Below are positions 17,106 through 29,047 of a stretch of 38,832 nt of DNA, one piece after another. Location of the stretch: assembly GCF_001667585.1 (NCBI RefSeq), contig NZ_LZJZ01000078.1, forward strand, positions 1 through 38,832, read 5' to 3'. The notes under the pieces were generated by a model. It was not told where the DNA came from. It made no database searches and saw only the letters and a program-made list of their open reading frames with translations. Origin of the DNA: Mycobacterium sp. E2733 (lineage in GTDB: Bacteria; Actinomycetota; Actinomycetes; Mycobacteriales; Mycobacteriaceae). The position numbers and the translations under genes are program-made. The first letter of the stretch is position 1, and every line of letters begins with the position of its first letter.

Positions 17106-18872
17106 ATGCTGACCGAAATCCGCATCGAGTCGCTGGGCGCCATCAGCGCAGCGGTGGGGGAGTTCGACCGTGGCCTGACCGTCCTGACCGGCGAGACCGG
17201 CACCGGCAAGACCATGGTGGTGACCGGCCTGCACCTGCTCGGCGGCGCCCGCGCCGACGCCACCCGGGTGCGGTCGGGGGCCGACCGCGCGGTTGTCGAA
17301 GGCCGTTTCACCACAACCGATCTCGAGGATGCCGCGGTGGCGCAACTGGACGAGATGCTGGACGCGTCGGGAGCGGAGCGCGACGAGGACGGCAGCGTGA
17401 TCGCGCTGCGATCGGTCAGCCGCGACGGCCCGTCGCGGGCGTATCTCGGCGGCCGCAGCGTCCCCGCCAAATCGCTGGGTGACTTCACCACCGAGCTGCT
17501 CACCCTGCACGGGCAGAACGACCAGCTGCGGCTGATGCGGCCCGAGGAACAACGCGGCGCCCTCGACCGGTTCGCCAAGGCCGGCCCCGCGCTCGAGCGC
17601 TACCGCAAACTGCGCGACGCCTGGCTCACCGCGCGGCACGACCTGGTCGACCGCCGGAATCGCATGCGCGAACTCGCCCTGGAATCCGACCGACTGAACT
17701 TCGCGCTCAACGAGATTGACACCGTCGACCCGCAGCCGGGCGAGGACGACGCATTGGTCGCCGATATCGTGCGGCTCTCCGAACTGGACACGCTGCGGGA
17801 GGCCGCGATGACCGCCCACGCGGCGCTCTCCGGAGCGCCCGACGACGCGGAGGCCTCCGGGCACAGCGCCGCCGACAGCCTGGGGCGGGCACGGGCCGCC
17901 CTGGAGTCGACCGATGACCCCAAGCTACGTGCGCTGGCCGGGCAAGTAGGTGAGGCGCTGACGGTGGTCGCCGACGCGGCCGGCGAACTCAGCGGCTTCC
18001 TGGACGAGCTGCCGGTCGATGCCAGCGCGCTGGAAGCCAGGCTGGCCCGGCAAGCCGAACTGCGCACGCTGACCCGCAAGTACGCCGCGGACATCGACGG
18101 GGTGCTCCGCTGGGCTGACGAGTCGCGGCGCCGACTTGCCCAACTCGACGTATCCGAGGAAGGCCTGACGGCGCTGGCGGCCCGGGTCGACGAGCTCGCG
18201 CGTGAATTGGGCCAAGCCGCAGTCGATCTCAGTGGTATTCGGCGGAAGGCCGCCAAGCGGCTCGCCAAAGAGATCACCGCCGAGCTCTCCGGGCTCGCGA
18301 TGGCCGACGCTCAATTCACCATCGACGTGACCAACGACGTGGCCGCCGACAAGGACGACCCGGCCGCGCTCGCGCTTCCGTCGGGCGAGCTGGCCCGGGC
18401 GGGCGCCGACGGCGTCGATCAGGTGGAGTTCGGTTTCGCCGCGCACCGCGGGATGGACCAGCTGCCGCTGGCCAAGAGCGCCTCCGGCGGCGAGCTGTCC
18501 CGGGTGATGCTGGCCTTGGAGGTGGTGCTGGCCGCCTCGCGCAAAATTTCCGAGGGCACCACCATGGTGTTCGACGAGGTCGACGCCGGCGTCGGCGGCC
18601 GGGCCGCGGTGCAGATCGGCCGGCGGTTGGCGCGGTTGGCGCGCACGCACCAGGTCATCGTGGTGACGCATCTGCCGCAGGTCGCGGCGTATGCCGACGT
18701 GCACCTGGTGGTGCACAGCGCCGGACCGAAGGGGACCAGCGTGGTGCGGCGGGTCACCGGCGACGAGCGGGTCGTCGAGCTGGCGCGGATGATGGCCGGG
18801 CTCGGCGAGTCCGACAGCGGCCGTGCGCACGCCCGCGAACTGCTCGACGCGGCGCAGAAGGATGAGATCTAA
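17106..18872 (+). CDS. recN: DNA repair protein RecN
   Basis: A 588-residue SMC-like ATPase used in double-strand break repair. Walker A is GETGTGKT at 29-36. The middle (about 150-390) is helical coiled coil with many Leu/Arg/Glu repeats. The C-terminal head carries the ABC signature SGGELSRVMLALEVVL and Walker B TMVFDEVDAGVGGRAA, and ends with THLPQVAAYADVHLVVHS. Domain order and length are standard. It starts at the base after the nadK stop, with no spacer. Confidence 0.97.
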   Translation: MLTEIRIESLGAISAAVGEFDRGLTVLTGETGTGKTMVVTGLHLLGGARADATRVRSGADRAVVEGRFTTTDLEDAAVAQLDEMLDASGAERDEDGSVIALRSVSRDGPSRAYLGGRSVPAKSLGDFTTELLTLHGQNDQLRLMRPEEQRGALDRFAKAGPALERYRKLRDAWLTARHDLVDRRNRMRELALESDRLNFALNEIDTVDPQPGEDDALVADIVRLSELDTLREAAMTAHAALSGAPDDAEASGHSAADSLGRARAALESTDDPKLRALAGQVGEALTVVADAAGELSGFLDELPVDASALEARLARQAELRTLTRKYAADIDGVLRWADESRRRLAQLDVSEEGLTALAARVDELARELGQAAVDLSGIRRKAAKRLAKEITAELSGLAMADAQFTIDVTNDVAADKDDPAALALPSGELARAGADGVDQVEFGFAAHRGMDQLPLAKSASGGELSRVMLALEVVLAASRKISEGTTMVFDEVDAGVGGRAAVQIGRRLARLARTHQVIVVTHLPQVAAYADVHLVVHSAGPKGTSVVRRVTGDERVVELARMMAGLGESDSGRAHARELLDAAQKDEI

Positions 18873-19068
18873 CGCTTCGCCCGGGTTCTGCGCTCCGCGC
18901 GAGCGTGCGCGTTTGCGCGGCGACACGCCGCTGAACCCGTGCAACTGTGCGCCTCGCGCGACCAAGCCGTTAGCGGCTTGTGACTAATGGGACTCTAGAT
19001 AACTTCTGAGGCTGATGTTACGGCGCGCCTCCACGCGTCCTCCGTGCATCACCGACAGAATCGCCCCC
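18873..19068. other. Intergenic region with a GC-rich repeat-like block and small hairpin
   Basis: Between recN and steA. A block at about 18890-18960 rich in GCGCGAGCG and GCGGCGACACGCCGC looks like the short dispersed sequences common in mycobacterial intergenic DNA, but no second copy is in this window. AAGCCG-TTAG-CGGCTT (18964-18979) is a six-pair hairpin. The steA promoter is presumably just right of it; no strong hexamers are seen. Confidence 0.35.
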
Positions 19069-20250
19069 ATGAAGATGTCAGGCCTGCTAACCCGTAACAC
19101 CGCCCGGCCGGGCCTCGTCGGCACCGCGCGGGTAGACCGGAACATCGACCGATTGCTGCGCAGGGTGTGCCCCGGCGACATCGTGGTGCTCGACGTCCTG
19201 GATTTGGACCGCATCACGGCGGACGCCCTGGTGGAGGCCGATATCGCCGCGGTCGTCAACGCCTCGCCGTCGGTCTCGGGCCGCTATCCCAATATGGGGC
19301 CGGAGGTGCTGGTCAACAACGGGGTCACCCTGATCGACGAGACCGGACCGGACATCTTCAAGAAGGTGAAGGACGGCGCCAAGATCCGCCTGTACGAAGG
19401 CGGGGTGTACTCCGGCGACCGCAGGCTGGTCCGCGGCACCGAGCGCACCGACCACGACATCGCCGACCTGATGCGGGAAGCCAAGAGCGGCCTGTCCGCG
19501 CACCTGGAGGCGTTCGCGGGCAACACAATCGAGTTCATCAAGAGCGAAAGCCCGCTGCTGATCGACGGCATCGGCATCCCCGACATCGACGTCGACCTGC
19601 GCCGCCGGCACGTGGTGATCGTCGCCGACGAGCCCAGCGCCGAGGAGGACCTGAAGTCCCTCAAGCCGTTCATCAAGGAGTACCAGCCGGTGCTCTTCGG
19701 CGTGGGCAGCGGCGCGGATGTGTTGCGCAAGGCGGGTTATCGCCCCCAGGTCATCGTCGGCGACCCCGACCACATCAGCACCGATGCCCTCAAGTGCGGC
19801 GCCCAGGTCGTCCTGCCCGCCGACGCCGACGGCCACGCGCCGGGCCTGGAGCGCATCCAGGACCTCGGTGTCGGGGCGATGACCTTTCCGGCCGCGGGTT
19901 CGGCGATCGACCTGGCCCTGCTGCTGGCCGATCACCACGGCGCCGCGCTGCTCGTGACCGCCGGCCACACCGCCAACATCGAGACGTTCTTCGACCGCAC
20001 GCGTGCGCACAGCAACCCCTCGACGTTCCTGACCAGGCTTCGGGTCGGGGAGAAGGTGGTGGATGCCAAAGCCGTGGCCACCCTGTACCGCAACCACATC
20101 TCGGCGGGCGCCATCGCACTGCTGGCGCTGACCATGCTCATCGCGGTCATCGTCGCCCTGTGGGTGTCCCGCACCGACGGCGTGGTGCTGCACTGGGTCA
20201 CCGACTACTGGAACCACTTCTCCCTGTGGGTTCAGCATTTGGTGAGCTAG
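19069..20250 (+). CDS. steA: Cell-separation protein SteA (Rv1697 type)
   Basis: A 393-residue protein with a thiamin-pyrophosphokinase-like fold and one C-terminal membrane helix. In Corynebacterium the orthologue SteA works with SteB in the RipC-FtsEX cell-separation pathway. Visible segments are GPDIFKKVKDGAKIRLYEGG, FGVGSGADVLRKAGYRPQVIVGDPDHIS, typical of the TPK-like domain, and the helix AIALLALTMLIAVIVALWVS near 347-366. ATG 19069 gives the M. tuberculosis length; the upstream ATG 19015 would add 18 Arg-rich residues with no support. steB follows after eight bases, consistent with joint function. Confidence 0.9.
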   Translation: MKMSGLLTRNTARPGLVGTARVDRNIDRLLRRVCPGDIVVLDVLDLDRITADALVEADIAAVVNASPSVSGRYPNMGPEVLVNNGVTLIDETGPDIFKKVKDGAKIRLYEGGVYSGDRRLVRGTERTDHDIADLMREAKSGLSAHLEAFAGNTIEFIKSESPLLIDGIGIPDIDVDLRRRHVVIVADEPSAEEDLKSLKPFIKEYQPVLFGVGSGADVLRKAGYRPQVIVGDPDHISTDALKCGAQVVLPADADGHAPGLERIQDLGVGAMTFPAAGSAIDLALLLADHHGAALLVTAGHTANIETFFDRTRAHSNPSTFLTRLRVGEKVVDAKAVATLYRNHISAGAIALLALTMLIAVIVALWVSRTDGVVLHWVTDYWNHFSLWVQHLVS

Positions 20251-20258
20251 GGCCGAAG

Positions 20259-21203
20259 ATGATCTCGCTCCGTCAACACGCGTTATCGCTGGCCGCCGTC
20301 TTCCTGGCGTTGGCCGTGGGAGTGGTGCTCGGTTCCGGTTTCCTGTCCGACACCCTGCTGTCCAGCCTGCGTGACGAGAAGCGGGACCTGCACACCCAGA
20401 TCAACGGGCTCAACGACCAGAAGAACGTGCTCAACGAAAAGCTCAGCGCGGCAAACAACTTCGACATCCAGCTGGCCGGTCGGATGGTGCACGACGCGCT
20501 CGGCGGCAAGTCCGTCGTGGTGTTCCGCACCCCGGACGCCAAAGACGACGACGTGGCCGCGGTGTCGAAGATCATCGGCCAGGCCGGCGGCGCGGTCACC
20601 GGAACCGTGTCGCTGACCCCGGAATTCGTCGAGGCCAATTCCGCGGAGAAGCTGCAGACCGTGGTCAACTCGTCGATCCTGCCCGCCGGTCAGCAGCTGA
20701 GCACCAAGCTCGTCGACCAGGGCTCGCAGGCCGGCGACCTGATGGGCATTGCCTTGCTCATCAACGCCAATCCAGCGGTCCCACCCGTTGACGAGCCGCA
20801 GCGCGACACCGTGCTGGCAGCGCTGCGCGACACCGGATTCATCACGTATCAGCCGAGCGATCACCTGGGCGCGGCGAATGCCGCGCTGGTCGTCACCGGC
20901 GGCTCGCTGCCCCAGGACGCCGGCAATCAGGGCGTCAGCGTCGCCCGGTTCGCCGCCGCGCTGGCGCCGCACGGCTCGGGCACGCTGCTGGCCGGGCGGG
21001 ACGGTTCGGCGACCGGCGGCGCGGCCGTCGCCGTGACGCGCGCCGACGCCGGGATGAACTCGGCGGTCAGCACCGTCGACGACGTCGACACCGCCCCCGG
21101 CCGCATCACGGCGGTGCTGGGCCTGCACGATCTGATGAACGGCGGCCACGCCGGTCAGTACGGCACCGGTCACGGCGCGACGTCGATCACGGTGCCTCAG
21201 TAG
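20259..21203 (+). CDS. mctB: SteB / MctB envelope protein (Rv1698 type)
   Basis: A 314-residue envelope protein, equal in length to Rv1698. The M. tuberculosis protein was described as a channel-forming protein needed for low intracellular copper (MctB), and the corynebacterial one as SteB, partner of SteA in cell separation. It has an N-terminal signal anchor (LSLAAVFLALAVGVVLGSGFL, about 8-28), a coiled coil just after (LRDEKRDLHTQINGLNDQKN) and a periplasmic alpha/beta domain. The steA-steB pairing supports the cell-separation role; the copper role is from the literature on the orthologue. The two need not exclude each other. Confidence 0.9.
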   Translation: MISLRQHALSLAAVFLALAVGVVLGSGFLSDTLLSSLRDEKRDLHTQINGLNDQKNVLNEKLSAANNFDIQLAGRMVHDALGGKSVVVFRTPDAKDDDVAAVSKIIGQAGGAVTGTVSLTPEFVEANSAEKLQTVVNSSILPAGQQLSTKLVDQGSQAGDLMGIALLINANPAVPPVDEPQRDTVLAALRDTGFITYQPSDHLGAANAALVVTGGSLPQDAGNQGVSVARFAAALAPHGSGTLLAGRDGSATGGAAVAVTRADAGMNSAVSTVDDVDTAPGRITAVLGLHDLMNGGHAGQYGTGHGATSITVPQ

Positions 21204-21275
21204 CGGGCGTGTTCGCCGCGACACTTCCGTGGTGGATGTTAGGGTGGGTTTCCGTGGGTCGGCAGGCCCAACTAG

Positions 21276-23687
<2,412 letters not shown>

Positions 23688-23691
<4 letters not shown>

Positions 23692-24629
23692 CGACGGTAG
23701 CCCTGGACACCCAAGTGCAGGGCTACCTCGACCACCTCACGATCGAACGGGGCGTCGCGGCTAACACCCTCAGCTCCTATCGCCGCGACCTGCGCCGCTA
23801 CACAAAGCACTTGTCGGACCGCGGAATTCACGATTTGGCCAAGGTCGGCGAGGACGACGTCAGCGAGTTCCTGGTGGCGCTGCGTCGCGGCGACCCGGAC
23901 TCGGGTACGCCGGCGTTGTCTGCGGTGTCGGCGGCGCGGGCCCTGATCGCGGTGCGCGGCTTACACCGGTTCGCCGCGGCCGAAGGCCTCGCCGAGCTGG
24001 ACGTGGCGCGCGCGGTCCGGCCGCCCACCCCGGGCCGCCGGCTCCCCAAGAGCCTGACCATCGACCAGGTGCTGGCGCTGCTGGACGGCGCGGGCGGAGA
24101 CAGCGCCTCCGACGGCCCGCTCACGCTGCGCAACCGGACGCTACTGGAACTCCTGTACTCGACCGGGGCGCGCATCTCCGAGGCTGTCGGCCTCGACGTC
24201 GACGACGTCGACACCCGGGCCAGGTCGGTGCTGCTGCGCGGCAAGGGCGGCAAGCAGCGGCTGGTGCCGATCGGGCGGCCCGCCGTGAACGCGCTGGACG
24301 CCTATCTGGTGCGGGGCCGACCGGACCTGGCGCGTCGCGGCCGCGGGATACCGGCCATCTTCCTCAACGTGCGCGGCGGCCGGCTGTCGCGGCAAAGTGC
24401 GTGGCAGGTGCTACAGGACGCCGCCGAGCGCGCCGGGATCAGGTCGGGCGTGTCGCCGCACATGCTGCGGCACTCGTTCGCGACCCACCTGCTCGAGGGC
24501 GGCGCCGACGTGCGGGTGGTGCAGGAGTTGCTGGGACACGCCTCGGTGACGACGACCCAGATCTACACGATGGTCACCGTGCACGCGCTGCGCGAGGTGT
24601 GGGCGGAAGCGCATCCGCGCGCGCAGTAA
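23688..24629 (+). CDS. xerD: Tyrosine recombinase XerD
   Basis: A 313-residue tyrosine recombinase that resolves chromosome dimers at dif, normally with XerC. An N-terminal SAM-like DNA-binding domain ([26 protein letters not shown]) is followed by the catalytic domain. The active-site residues are all present: Arg162 in STGARISEA, Lys186 in GKGGKQR, His258 and Arg261 in [12 protein letters not shown], His284 in [10 protein letters not shown] and nucleophile Tyr293. It overlaps the Nudix gene by four bases. This is a housekeeping recombinase, unlike the integrase at 34 kb. Confidence 0.97.
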
Positions 24630-24687
24630 TTGGGATCGGTAGCAAAGCGCGGGCGGCACCGTCGTCGCTATGCCACACAATCAAGCC

Positions 24688-25008
24688 ATGAAGAGGATCG
24701 CCGGGGCGCTGCTCTCGGGCGGCCTCGCGATCGCCGGATTGGGATTCGCCGCGGCGACCGCTCACGCGGACAACGGTTTCGGTCCGCACCATTGGTGCCC
24801 GGGGCAGCGACACGACCCGCCCACGGGGCCGGGTGACGTCGTCTGGGACTGGAACGTATGCCACACCTTCTACTTCACCAACTACGGGATGGGCAACGTC
24901 GTCACCTCGTACAGCGGCCAGATCGCCCCGGTTTGGGACGGGGACAACCCTCCGCCGGAAGCCATCACGCCCCGGCAATGTCCGCCGATCGCCTTCATGT
25001 GCCCGTGA
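24688..25008 (+). CDS. Small secreted cysteine-containing protein, mycobacterial family
   Basis: A 106-residue exported protein. The signal peptide covers about 1-27 (KRIAGALLSGGLAIAGLGFAAATAHA, then DN). The mature part is short with WCPGQ, WDWNVCHTFYFTNYGMGNV and a C-terminal QCPPIAFMCP, so four cysteines that may form two disulfides. I recognise the WCPG...VCH layout from small exported mycobacterial proteins of unknown function. ATG 24688 is chosen over ATG 24670 because it places the positive residues directly before the hydrophobic core. Confidence 0.75.
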   Translation: MKRIAGALLSGGLAIAGLGFAAATAHADNGFGPHHWCPGQRHDPPTGPGDVVWDWNVCHTFYFTNYGMGNVVTSYSGQIAPVWDGDNPPPEAITPRQCPPIAFMCP

Positions 25009-25019
25009 TGCCGAGCTGA

Positions 25020-25772
25020 CTAGCCCAGGTACTCGGACTCCAGCACCAGGTCGGAAACCAGCGACTGGTATTCCAGGTGCGCCTTGTGCTCGACGGTGTT
25101 CCACTGCTTGCCCTGCTGCCGGCGCATGTACTCGCGGTACTTCGGCGCGCCCGGCACCCGGACGTTGTCGGCGACCACGATCGCGCCCGGACGCAGCCAA
25201 CCGCGCGCCATGATGCTCTGCAGGTCGTCGAGGTAGGCGTCCTTGTCGTGGTCGAGAAACGCGAAGTCGAGGGCACCGGACGCGAACCCGTGCTCGTCGG
25301 CCAGGGCGTCCAGGGTGCGCCCGCCGTCACCGATGGTGCCGACGACACACGTCACCCGGTCGGCGACGCCGGCGTGGGCCCAGATGCGCCGGGCGTTGGC
25401 GGCGTTGGCCTCGGCGAGTTCGACGGAGTACACCGTGGCGTTCGGGGCGGCGCGGGCGATGCGCAACGCGCCGTATCCGACGTAGGTGCCCAACTCCAGC
25501 GCCACCGCCGGGTCGGCGCGGCGCACCGCGGCGTCGAGGAGTTGTCCCTTCTCGTCGCCGACGTTGATCAGCATCGACTTCTCGTAGGCGAACCTGTCGA
25601 TGGTGGCCAGCACATCGTCGATGTCGCCTGACTTGGCGTTCCGCAGGACGTAGTCCACTGCGGCGGCTTCGCGTCCGTCGCCGATCTGACCCGTCGTGGT
25701 GATGTTGCGTGCCCCCGTCGCCATCCGCCAAACCGACCATCGCAGGAGGGGAATCCGTCGCTTGAGGTCCAT
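25020..25772 (-). CDS. SAM-dependent O-methyltransferase, catechol-type (Rv1703c type)
   Basis: A 250-residue class I methyltransferase of the catechol O-methyltransferase family. The SAM-binding loop is ALELGTYVGYGALRIA and the ribose-binding acidic strand is VYSVELAEANAANARRI. The metal-binding region is FAFLDHDKDAYLDDL, with a second metal aspartate in VVADNVRVPGA. These fit Mg-dependent methylation of a catechol-like substrate, which is not identified. The N-terminal 50 residues form a helical cap. ATG 25772 starts DLKRRIPLLRW; a farther ATG at 25835 would add a Ser-rich piece without support. The gene is divergent from the ParA-like gene. Confidence 0.9.
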   Translation of the reverse strand: MDLKRRIPLLRWSVWRMATGARNITTTGQIGDGREAAAVDYVLRNAKSGDIDDVLATIDRFAYEKSMLINVGDEKGQLLDAAVRRADPAVALELGTYVGYGALRIARAAPNATVYSVELAEANAANARRIWAHAGVADRVTCVVGTIGDGGRTLDALADEHGFASGALDFAFLDHDKDAYLDDLQSIMARGWLRPGAIVVADNVRVPGAPKYREYMRRQQGKQWNTVEHKAHLEYQSLVSDLVLESEYLG

Positions 25773-25904
25773 GAAGGACCACGATAGGCCGCCTCGAGAG
25801 CTACTGCTGGTGCTGGTGGGACGCATGTGACTCATTGCAGGTTAGCGGCCATATTCGCTGGTGAAACGCCTTGCGCGTCGCCCGGCTTGTGCGCGTCAAC
25901 CCGT

Positions 25905-25910
25905 TAGACT
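25905..25910 (+). promoter_or_regulatory. Possible -10 element of the parA-scpA-scpB operon
   Basis: TAGACT fits TANNNT. It would start transcription at about 25917 and leave a 28-base leader before the ATG at 25945. No -35 is evident. It argues against translation from the in-frame GTG at 25861. Confidence 0.35.
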
Positions 25911-25944
25911 TTCGGTCGATGTTCACCTCCCGAACAGCCCCGCC

Positions 25945-26808
25945 ATGACTGAGCAGCCGGACAGCGGCGTCGAGCTCGGTCTGACCGGGCGGCCGCCGCG
26001 GGCGATCCCGGAACCGCAGCCGCGCACCTCGCACGGCCCGGCCAAGGTCGTCGCGATGTGCAACCAGAAGGGCGGCGTCGGGAAGACCACGTCGACGATC
26101 AACCTGGGCGCCGCGCTGGCCGAATACGGCCGGCGGGTGCTGCTGGTGGACATGGACCCGCAGGGTGCGCTGTCCGCCGGGCTCGGCGTCCCGCACTACG
26201 AGCTGGAGAAGACCATCCACAACGTGCTGGTCGAACCGCGCGTGTCGATCGACGATGTGCTGCTGCAAACCCGGATCAGGTACCTGGACTTGGTGCCCAG
26301 CAACATCGACCTGTCCGCCGCCGAGATCCAGCTGGTCAACGAGGTGGGCCGCGAACAGACTCTGGGCCGGGCGTTGCATCCGGTGCTGGACCGCTACGAC
26401 TACGTCCTGATCGACTGCCAGCCGTCGCTGGGTCTGCTCACCGTGAACGGTCTCGCCTGCTCGGACGGTGTGGTGATTCCCACCGAATGCGAGTTCTTCT
26501 CATTGCGCGGCCTTGCGCTGCTGACGGACACCGTCGACAAGGTGCGTGACCGGCTCAACCCGAAGCTGGAGATCAGCGGCATCCTGCTGACCCGGTATGA
26601 CCCGCGCACGGTCAACTCGCGTGAGGTGATGGCCCGGGTGGTGGGGCGGTTCGGCGACCTGGTGTTCGACACCGTCATCACTCGGACCGTCCGATTCCCC
26701 GAGACCAGCGTGGCGGGCGAGCCCATCACCACCTGGGCTCCGCGTTCCACGGGCGCCGTCGCCTACCGCGCCCTGGCCCGCGAGTTCATCGACCGATTCG
26801 GCGCGTGA
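25945..26808 (+). CDS. ParA/Soj-like ATPase (Rv1708 type)
   Basis: A 287-residue MinD/ParA-superfamily ATPase. The deviant Walker A is QKGGVGKTTSTIN with signature Lys42 and catalytic Lys47. The A' motif is LLVDMDPQGALSAGLG and Walker B is YDYVLIDCQPSLGLLT. It is linked to scpA and scpB as in other actinobacteria and is distinct from the ParA near oriC, so a role in chromosome organisation with the SMC-ScpAB complex is inferred. ATG 25945 begins TEQPDSGVELGLTGRPPRA, a conserved N-terminal tail; M. tuberculosis annotation is longer (about 318). The stop overlaps the scpA GTG. Confidence 0.93.
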   Translation: MTEQPDSGVELGLTGRPPRAIPEPQPRTSHGPAKVVAMCNQKGGVGKTTSTINLGAALAEYGRRVLLVDMDPQGALSAGLGVPHYELEKTIHNVLVEPRVSIDDVLLQTRIRYLDLVPSNIDLSAAEIQLVNEVGREQTLGRALHPVLDRYDYVLIDCQPSLGLLTVNGLACSDGVVIPTECEFFSLRGLALLTDTVDKVRDRLNPKLEISGILLTRYDPRTVNSREVMARVVGRFGDLVFDTVITRTVRFPETSVAGEPITTWAPRSTGAVAYRALAREFIDRFGA

Positions 26809-27620
26809 CGGCCAGCGCGAACGGTGAGGCGCCACCCAAGAACGGTTTTCAAGTCCGCCTGACCAACTTCGAGGGGCCGTTCGATCTGCTGCTGCAGCTG
26901 ATCTTCGCCCACCGCCTCGACGTCACCGAGGTGGCGCTGCACCAGGTCACCGATGACTTCATCGCCTACACCCGCGAGATCGGCTCCCAGCTCGATCTTG
27001 AGGAGACCACTGCGTTCCTGGTGGTCGCCGCGACCCTGCTCGACCTGAAGGCCGCCCGGCTGCTGCCCGCCGGCCAGATCGACGCCGAAGAGGACCTGGC
27101 GCTGCTCGAGGTGCGCGACCTGCTGTTCGCCCGGCTGCTGCAGTACCGCGCGTTCAAGCATGTCGCGGAGATGTTCGCCGAGCTGGAGGCCACGGCGTTG
27201 CGCAGCTACCCGCGCGCCGTGGCGCTGGAGGACCGATTCACCGAGCTGCTGCCGGAGGTGATGCTGGGCGTCGACGCCGAACGGTTCGCCCAGATCGCCG
27301 CCATCGCGTTCAGCCCGCGTCCCGCGCCCACGGTGGCCATCGGACACCTGCACGAGGTGCAGGTCTCGGTGCCCGAGCAGGCCAAGAAGTTGCTGGAGAT
27401 CCTGGAGTCTCGCGGCAGCGGGCGCTGGGCGACGTTCTCCGAGCTGGTCGCGGACTGCGAGGCGCCGATGGAGGTCGTCGGACGCTTCCTGGCGCTGCTC
27501 GAGCTGTATCGGAGCCGGGCGGTAGCATTCGACCAGTCGGAGCCGCTTGGCGTGCTCCAGATTTCTTGGACCGGGGAACGTCCGGCCAGCGAAGCCTTGG
27601 TAGAAGTGCGGGACGAATAG
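26805..27620 (+). CDS. scpA: Segregation and condensation protein A
   Basis: A 271-residue kleisin that bridges SMC heads in the bacterial condensin. The N-terminal signature is FQVRLTNFEGPFDLLLQLI followed by HRLDVTEVALHQVTDDFIAY. The middle has ETTAFLVVAATLLDLKAARLLP. The C-terminal winged helix (about 200-260) includes FSELVADCEAPMEVVGRFLALLELYR. GTG 26805 overlaps the ParA stop, and scpB begins directly after its TAG. Confidence 0.95.
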   Translation: MTASANGEAPPKNGFQVRLTNFEGPFDLLLQLIFAHRLDVTEVALHQVTDDFIAYTREIGSQLDLEETTAFLVVAATLLDLKAARLLPAGQIDAEEDLALLEVRDLLFARLLQYRAFKHVAEMFAELEATALRSYPRAVALEDRFTELLPEVMLGVDAERFAQIAAIAFSPRPAPTVAIGHLHEVQVSVPEQAKKLLEILESRGSGRWATFSELVADCEAPMEVVGRFLALLELYRSRAVAFDQSEPLGVLQISWTGERPASEALVEVRDE

Positions 27621-28304
27621 GTGACTGACGACGACTTCGACGCGAGTATCCCGGAGATCGCCGAGGCGGCGCCCATGGACGCCGAGGAACTCGGGTCCGT
27701 GCTGGAGGCGCTGCTGCTGGTGGTCGACACCCCGGTCACCGCGGAGGCGCTGGGCTCGGCCACGCAGCAACCCGTCTACCGGGTCGCGGCCCGGCTGCAG
27801 CAGATGGCCGACGAACTCACCGAACGCGACAGCGGCATCGACTTGCGCCAGACCAGCGAGGGCTGGCGGATGTACACCCGCTCCCGGTTCGCGCCCTACG
27901 TGGAGAAGCTGCTGCTCGACGGCGCGCGGTCCAAGCTCACCCGGGCCGCGCTGGAAACCCTGGCCGTGGTGGCCTATCGCCAGCCGGTGACAAGAGCGCG
28001 GGTCAGCGCGGTCCGCGGCGTCAACGTGGACGCCGTCATGCGCACGCTGTTGGCGCGCGGCCTGATCACCGAGGCCGGGGTCGACGACGACACCGGCGCG
28101 ACAACGTTCGCGACCACCGACCTGTTCCTGGAGCGGTTGGGCCTGACGTCGCTCGCCGACCTTCCCGACATCGCCCCGCTGCTGCCCGATGTGGACACCA
28201 TCGAGGACCTGAGCGAATCCCTGGACAGTGAGCCGCGGTTCATCAAGCTCTCGGGCGGTCAGGCCCCCGAGCAGGCGACGACGTTCGACTTGGACCAGGA
28301 TTGA
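27621..28304 (+). CDS. scpB: Segregation and condensation protein B
   Basis: A 227-residue ScpB with two winged-helix domains that binds ScpA in the SMC complex. Family stretches are LEALLLVVDTPVTAEALG, WRMYTRSRFAPYVEKLL, and LTRAALETLAVVAYRQPVTRA then VRGVNVDAVMRTLLARGLI. The last 60 residues are acidic and poorly conserved. The start is GTG 27621, adjacent to the scpA stop; the stop shares its last base with the next ATG. Confidence 0.95.
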   Translation: MTDDDFDASIPEIAEAAPMDAEELGSVLEALLLVVDTPVTAEALGSATQQPVYRVAARLQQMADELTERDSGIDLRQTSEGWRMYTRSRFAPYVEKLLLDGARSKLTRAALETLAVVAYRQPVTRARVSAVRGVNVDAVMRTLLARGLITEAGVDDDTGATTFATTDLFLERLGLTSLADLPDIAPLLPDVDTIEDLSESLDSEPRFIKLSGGQAPEQATTFDLDQD

Positions 28305-29047
28305 TGGTCGAGACCGAGGGGATCCGCCTGCAAAAGGTGTTGTCCCAAGCCGGAATTGCGTCGCGCCGAGCGGCCGAGAAGTTGATCATCGACGGCCGTG
28401 TCGAGGTCGACGGGCGGGTGGTGACCGAGTTGGGCACTCGGGTGAGCCCCGACACCTCGGTGATCCGCGTCGACGGCGCCAGGGTGGTCCTCGACGAGTC
28501 GCTGGTGTATTTGGCGCTGAACAAGCCGCGCGGGATGCACTCGACCATGTCAGACGATCGCGGCCGGCCGTGCATCGGCGACCTGGTGGAACGCCGGGTG
28601 CGCGGCAACAAGAACCTCTTTCACGTCGGGCGGTTGGATGCCGACACCGAGGGGCTGATCCTGCTGACCAACGACGGCGAGTTGGCGCACCGGTTGATGC
28701 ATCCGTCCCATGAGGTGCCCAAGACGTACCTGGCGACGGTGGCCGGGTCGGTACCGCGCGGGCTGGGCAAAAAACTCAGGGCGGGAATCGAATTGGATGA
28801 CGGCCCTGTGCGCGTCGACGACTTCGCGGTGGTGGACGCCATTCCGGGCAAGACGCTGGTGCGGGTGGTGTTGCACGAGGGGCGCAATCGCATCGTGCGC
28901 CGGCTGCTGGCCGCCGTCGGCTTCCCGGTGGAGGCGCTGGTGCGCACCGACATCGGACCCGTGTCGCTGGGCAAGCAGCGGCCGGGCAGCTTCCGGGCTT
29001 TGAATCATGGGGAGATCGGCCAGCTGTACAAGGCGGTCGGCCTGTGA
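28304..29047 (+). CDS. rluB: rRNA pseudouridine synthase, RsuA/RluB family (Rv1711 type)
   Basis: A 247-residue pseudouridine synthase. The N-terminal S4 domain is [21 protein letters not shown] then [14 protein letters not shown]. The catalytic domain has the RluB/RsuA motif [19 protein letters not shown] with the catalytic Asp in [28 protein letters not shown] near 190 is typical. It most likely modifies 23S rRNA, as RluB does, but RluE/RluF/RsuA-type specificity cannot be excluded. ATG 28304 overlaps the scpB stop; TTG 28301 is in frame. A 60-bp repeat begins at its stop codon. Confidence 0.9.
   Translation: MVETEGIRLQKVLSQAGIASRRAAEKLIIDGRVEVDGRVVTELGTRVSPDTSVIRVDGARVVLDESLVYLALNKPRGMHSTMSDDRGRPCIGDLVERRVRGNKNLFHVGRLDADTEGLILLTNDGELAHRLMHPSHEVPKTYLATVAGSVPRGLGKKLRAGIELDDGPVRVDDFAVVDAIPGKTLVRVVLHEGRNRIVRRLLAAVGFPVEALVRTDIGPVSLGKQRPGSFRALNHGEIGQLYKAVGL

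Noticed and set aside
15435..17864. 809-codon open frame on the minus strand opposite tlyA, nadK and recN
   Set aside because: It is a GC-rich antisense shadow; the plus strand carries three complete, motif-bearing genes over the same DNA and the antisense product has no recognisable domain.
19167..21203. 678-codon frame that includes steB
   Set aside because: Its first 360 codons are the steA gene in the wrong frame; steB begins at ATG 20259 with a signal anchor.
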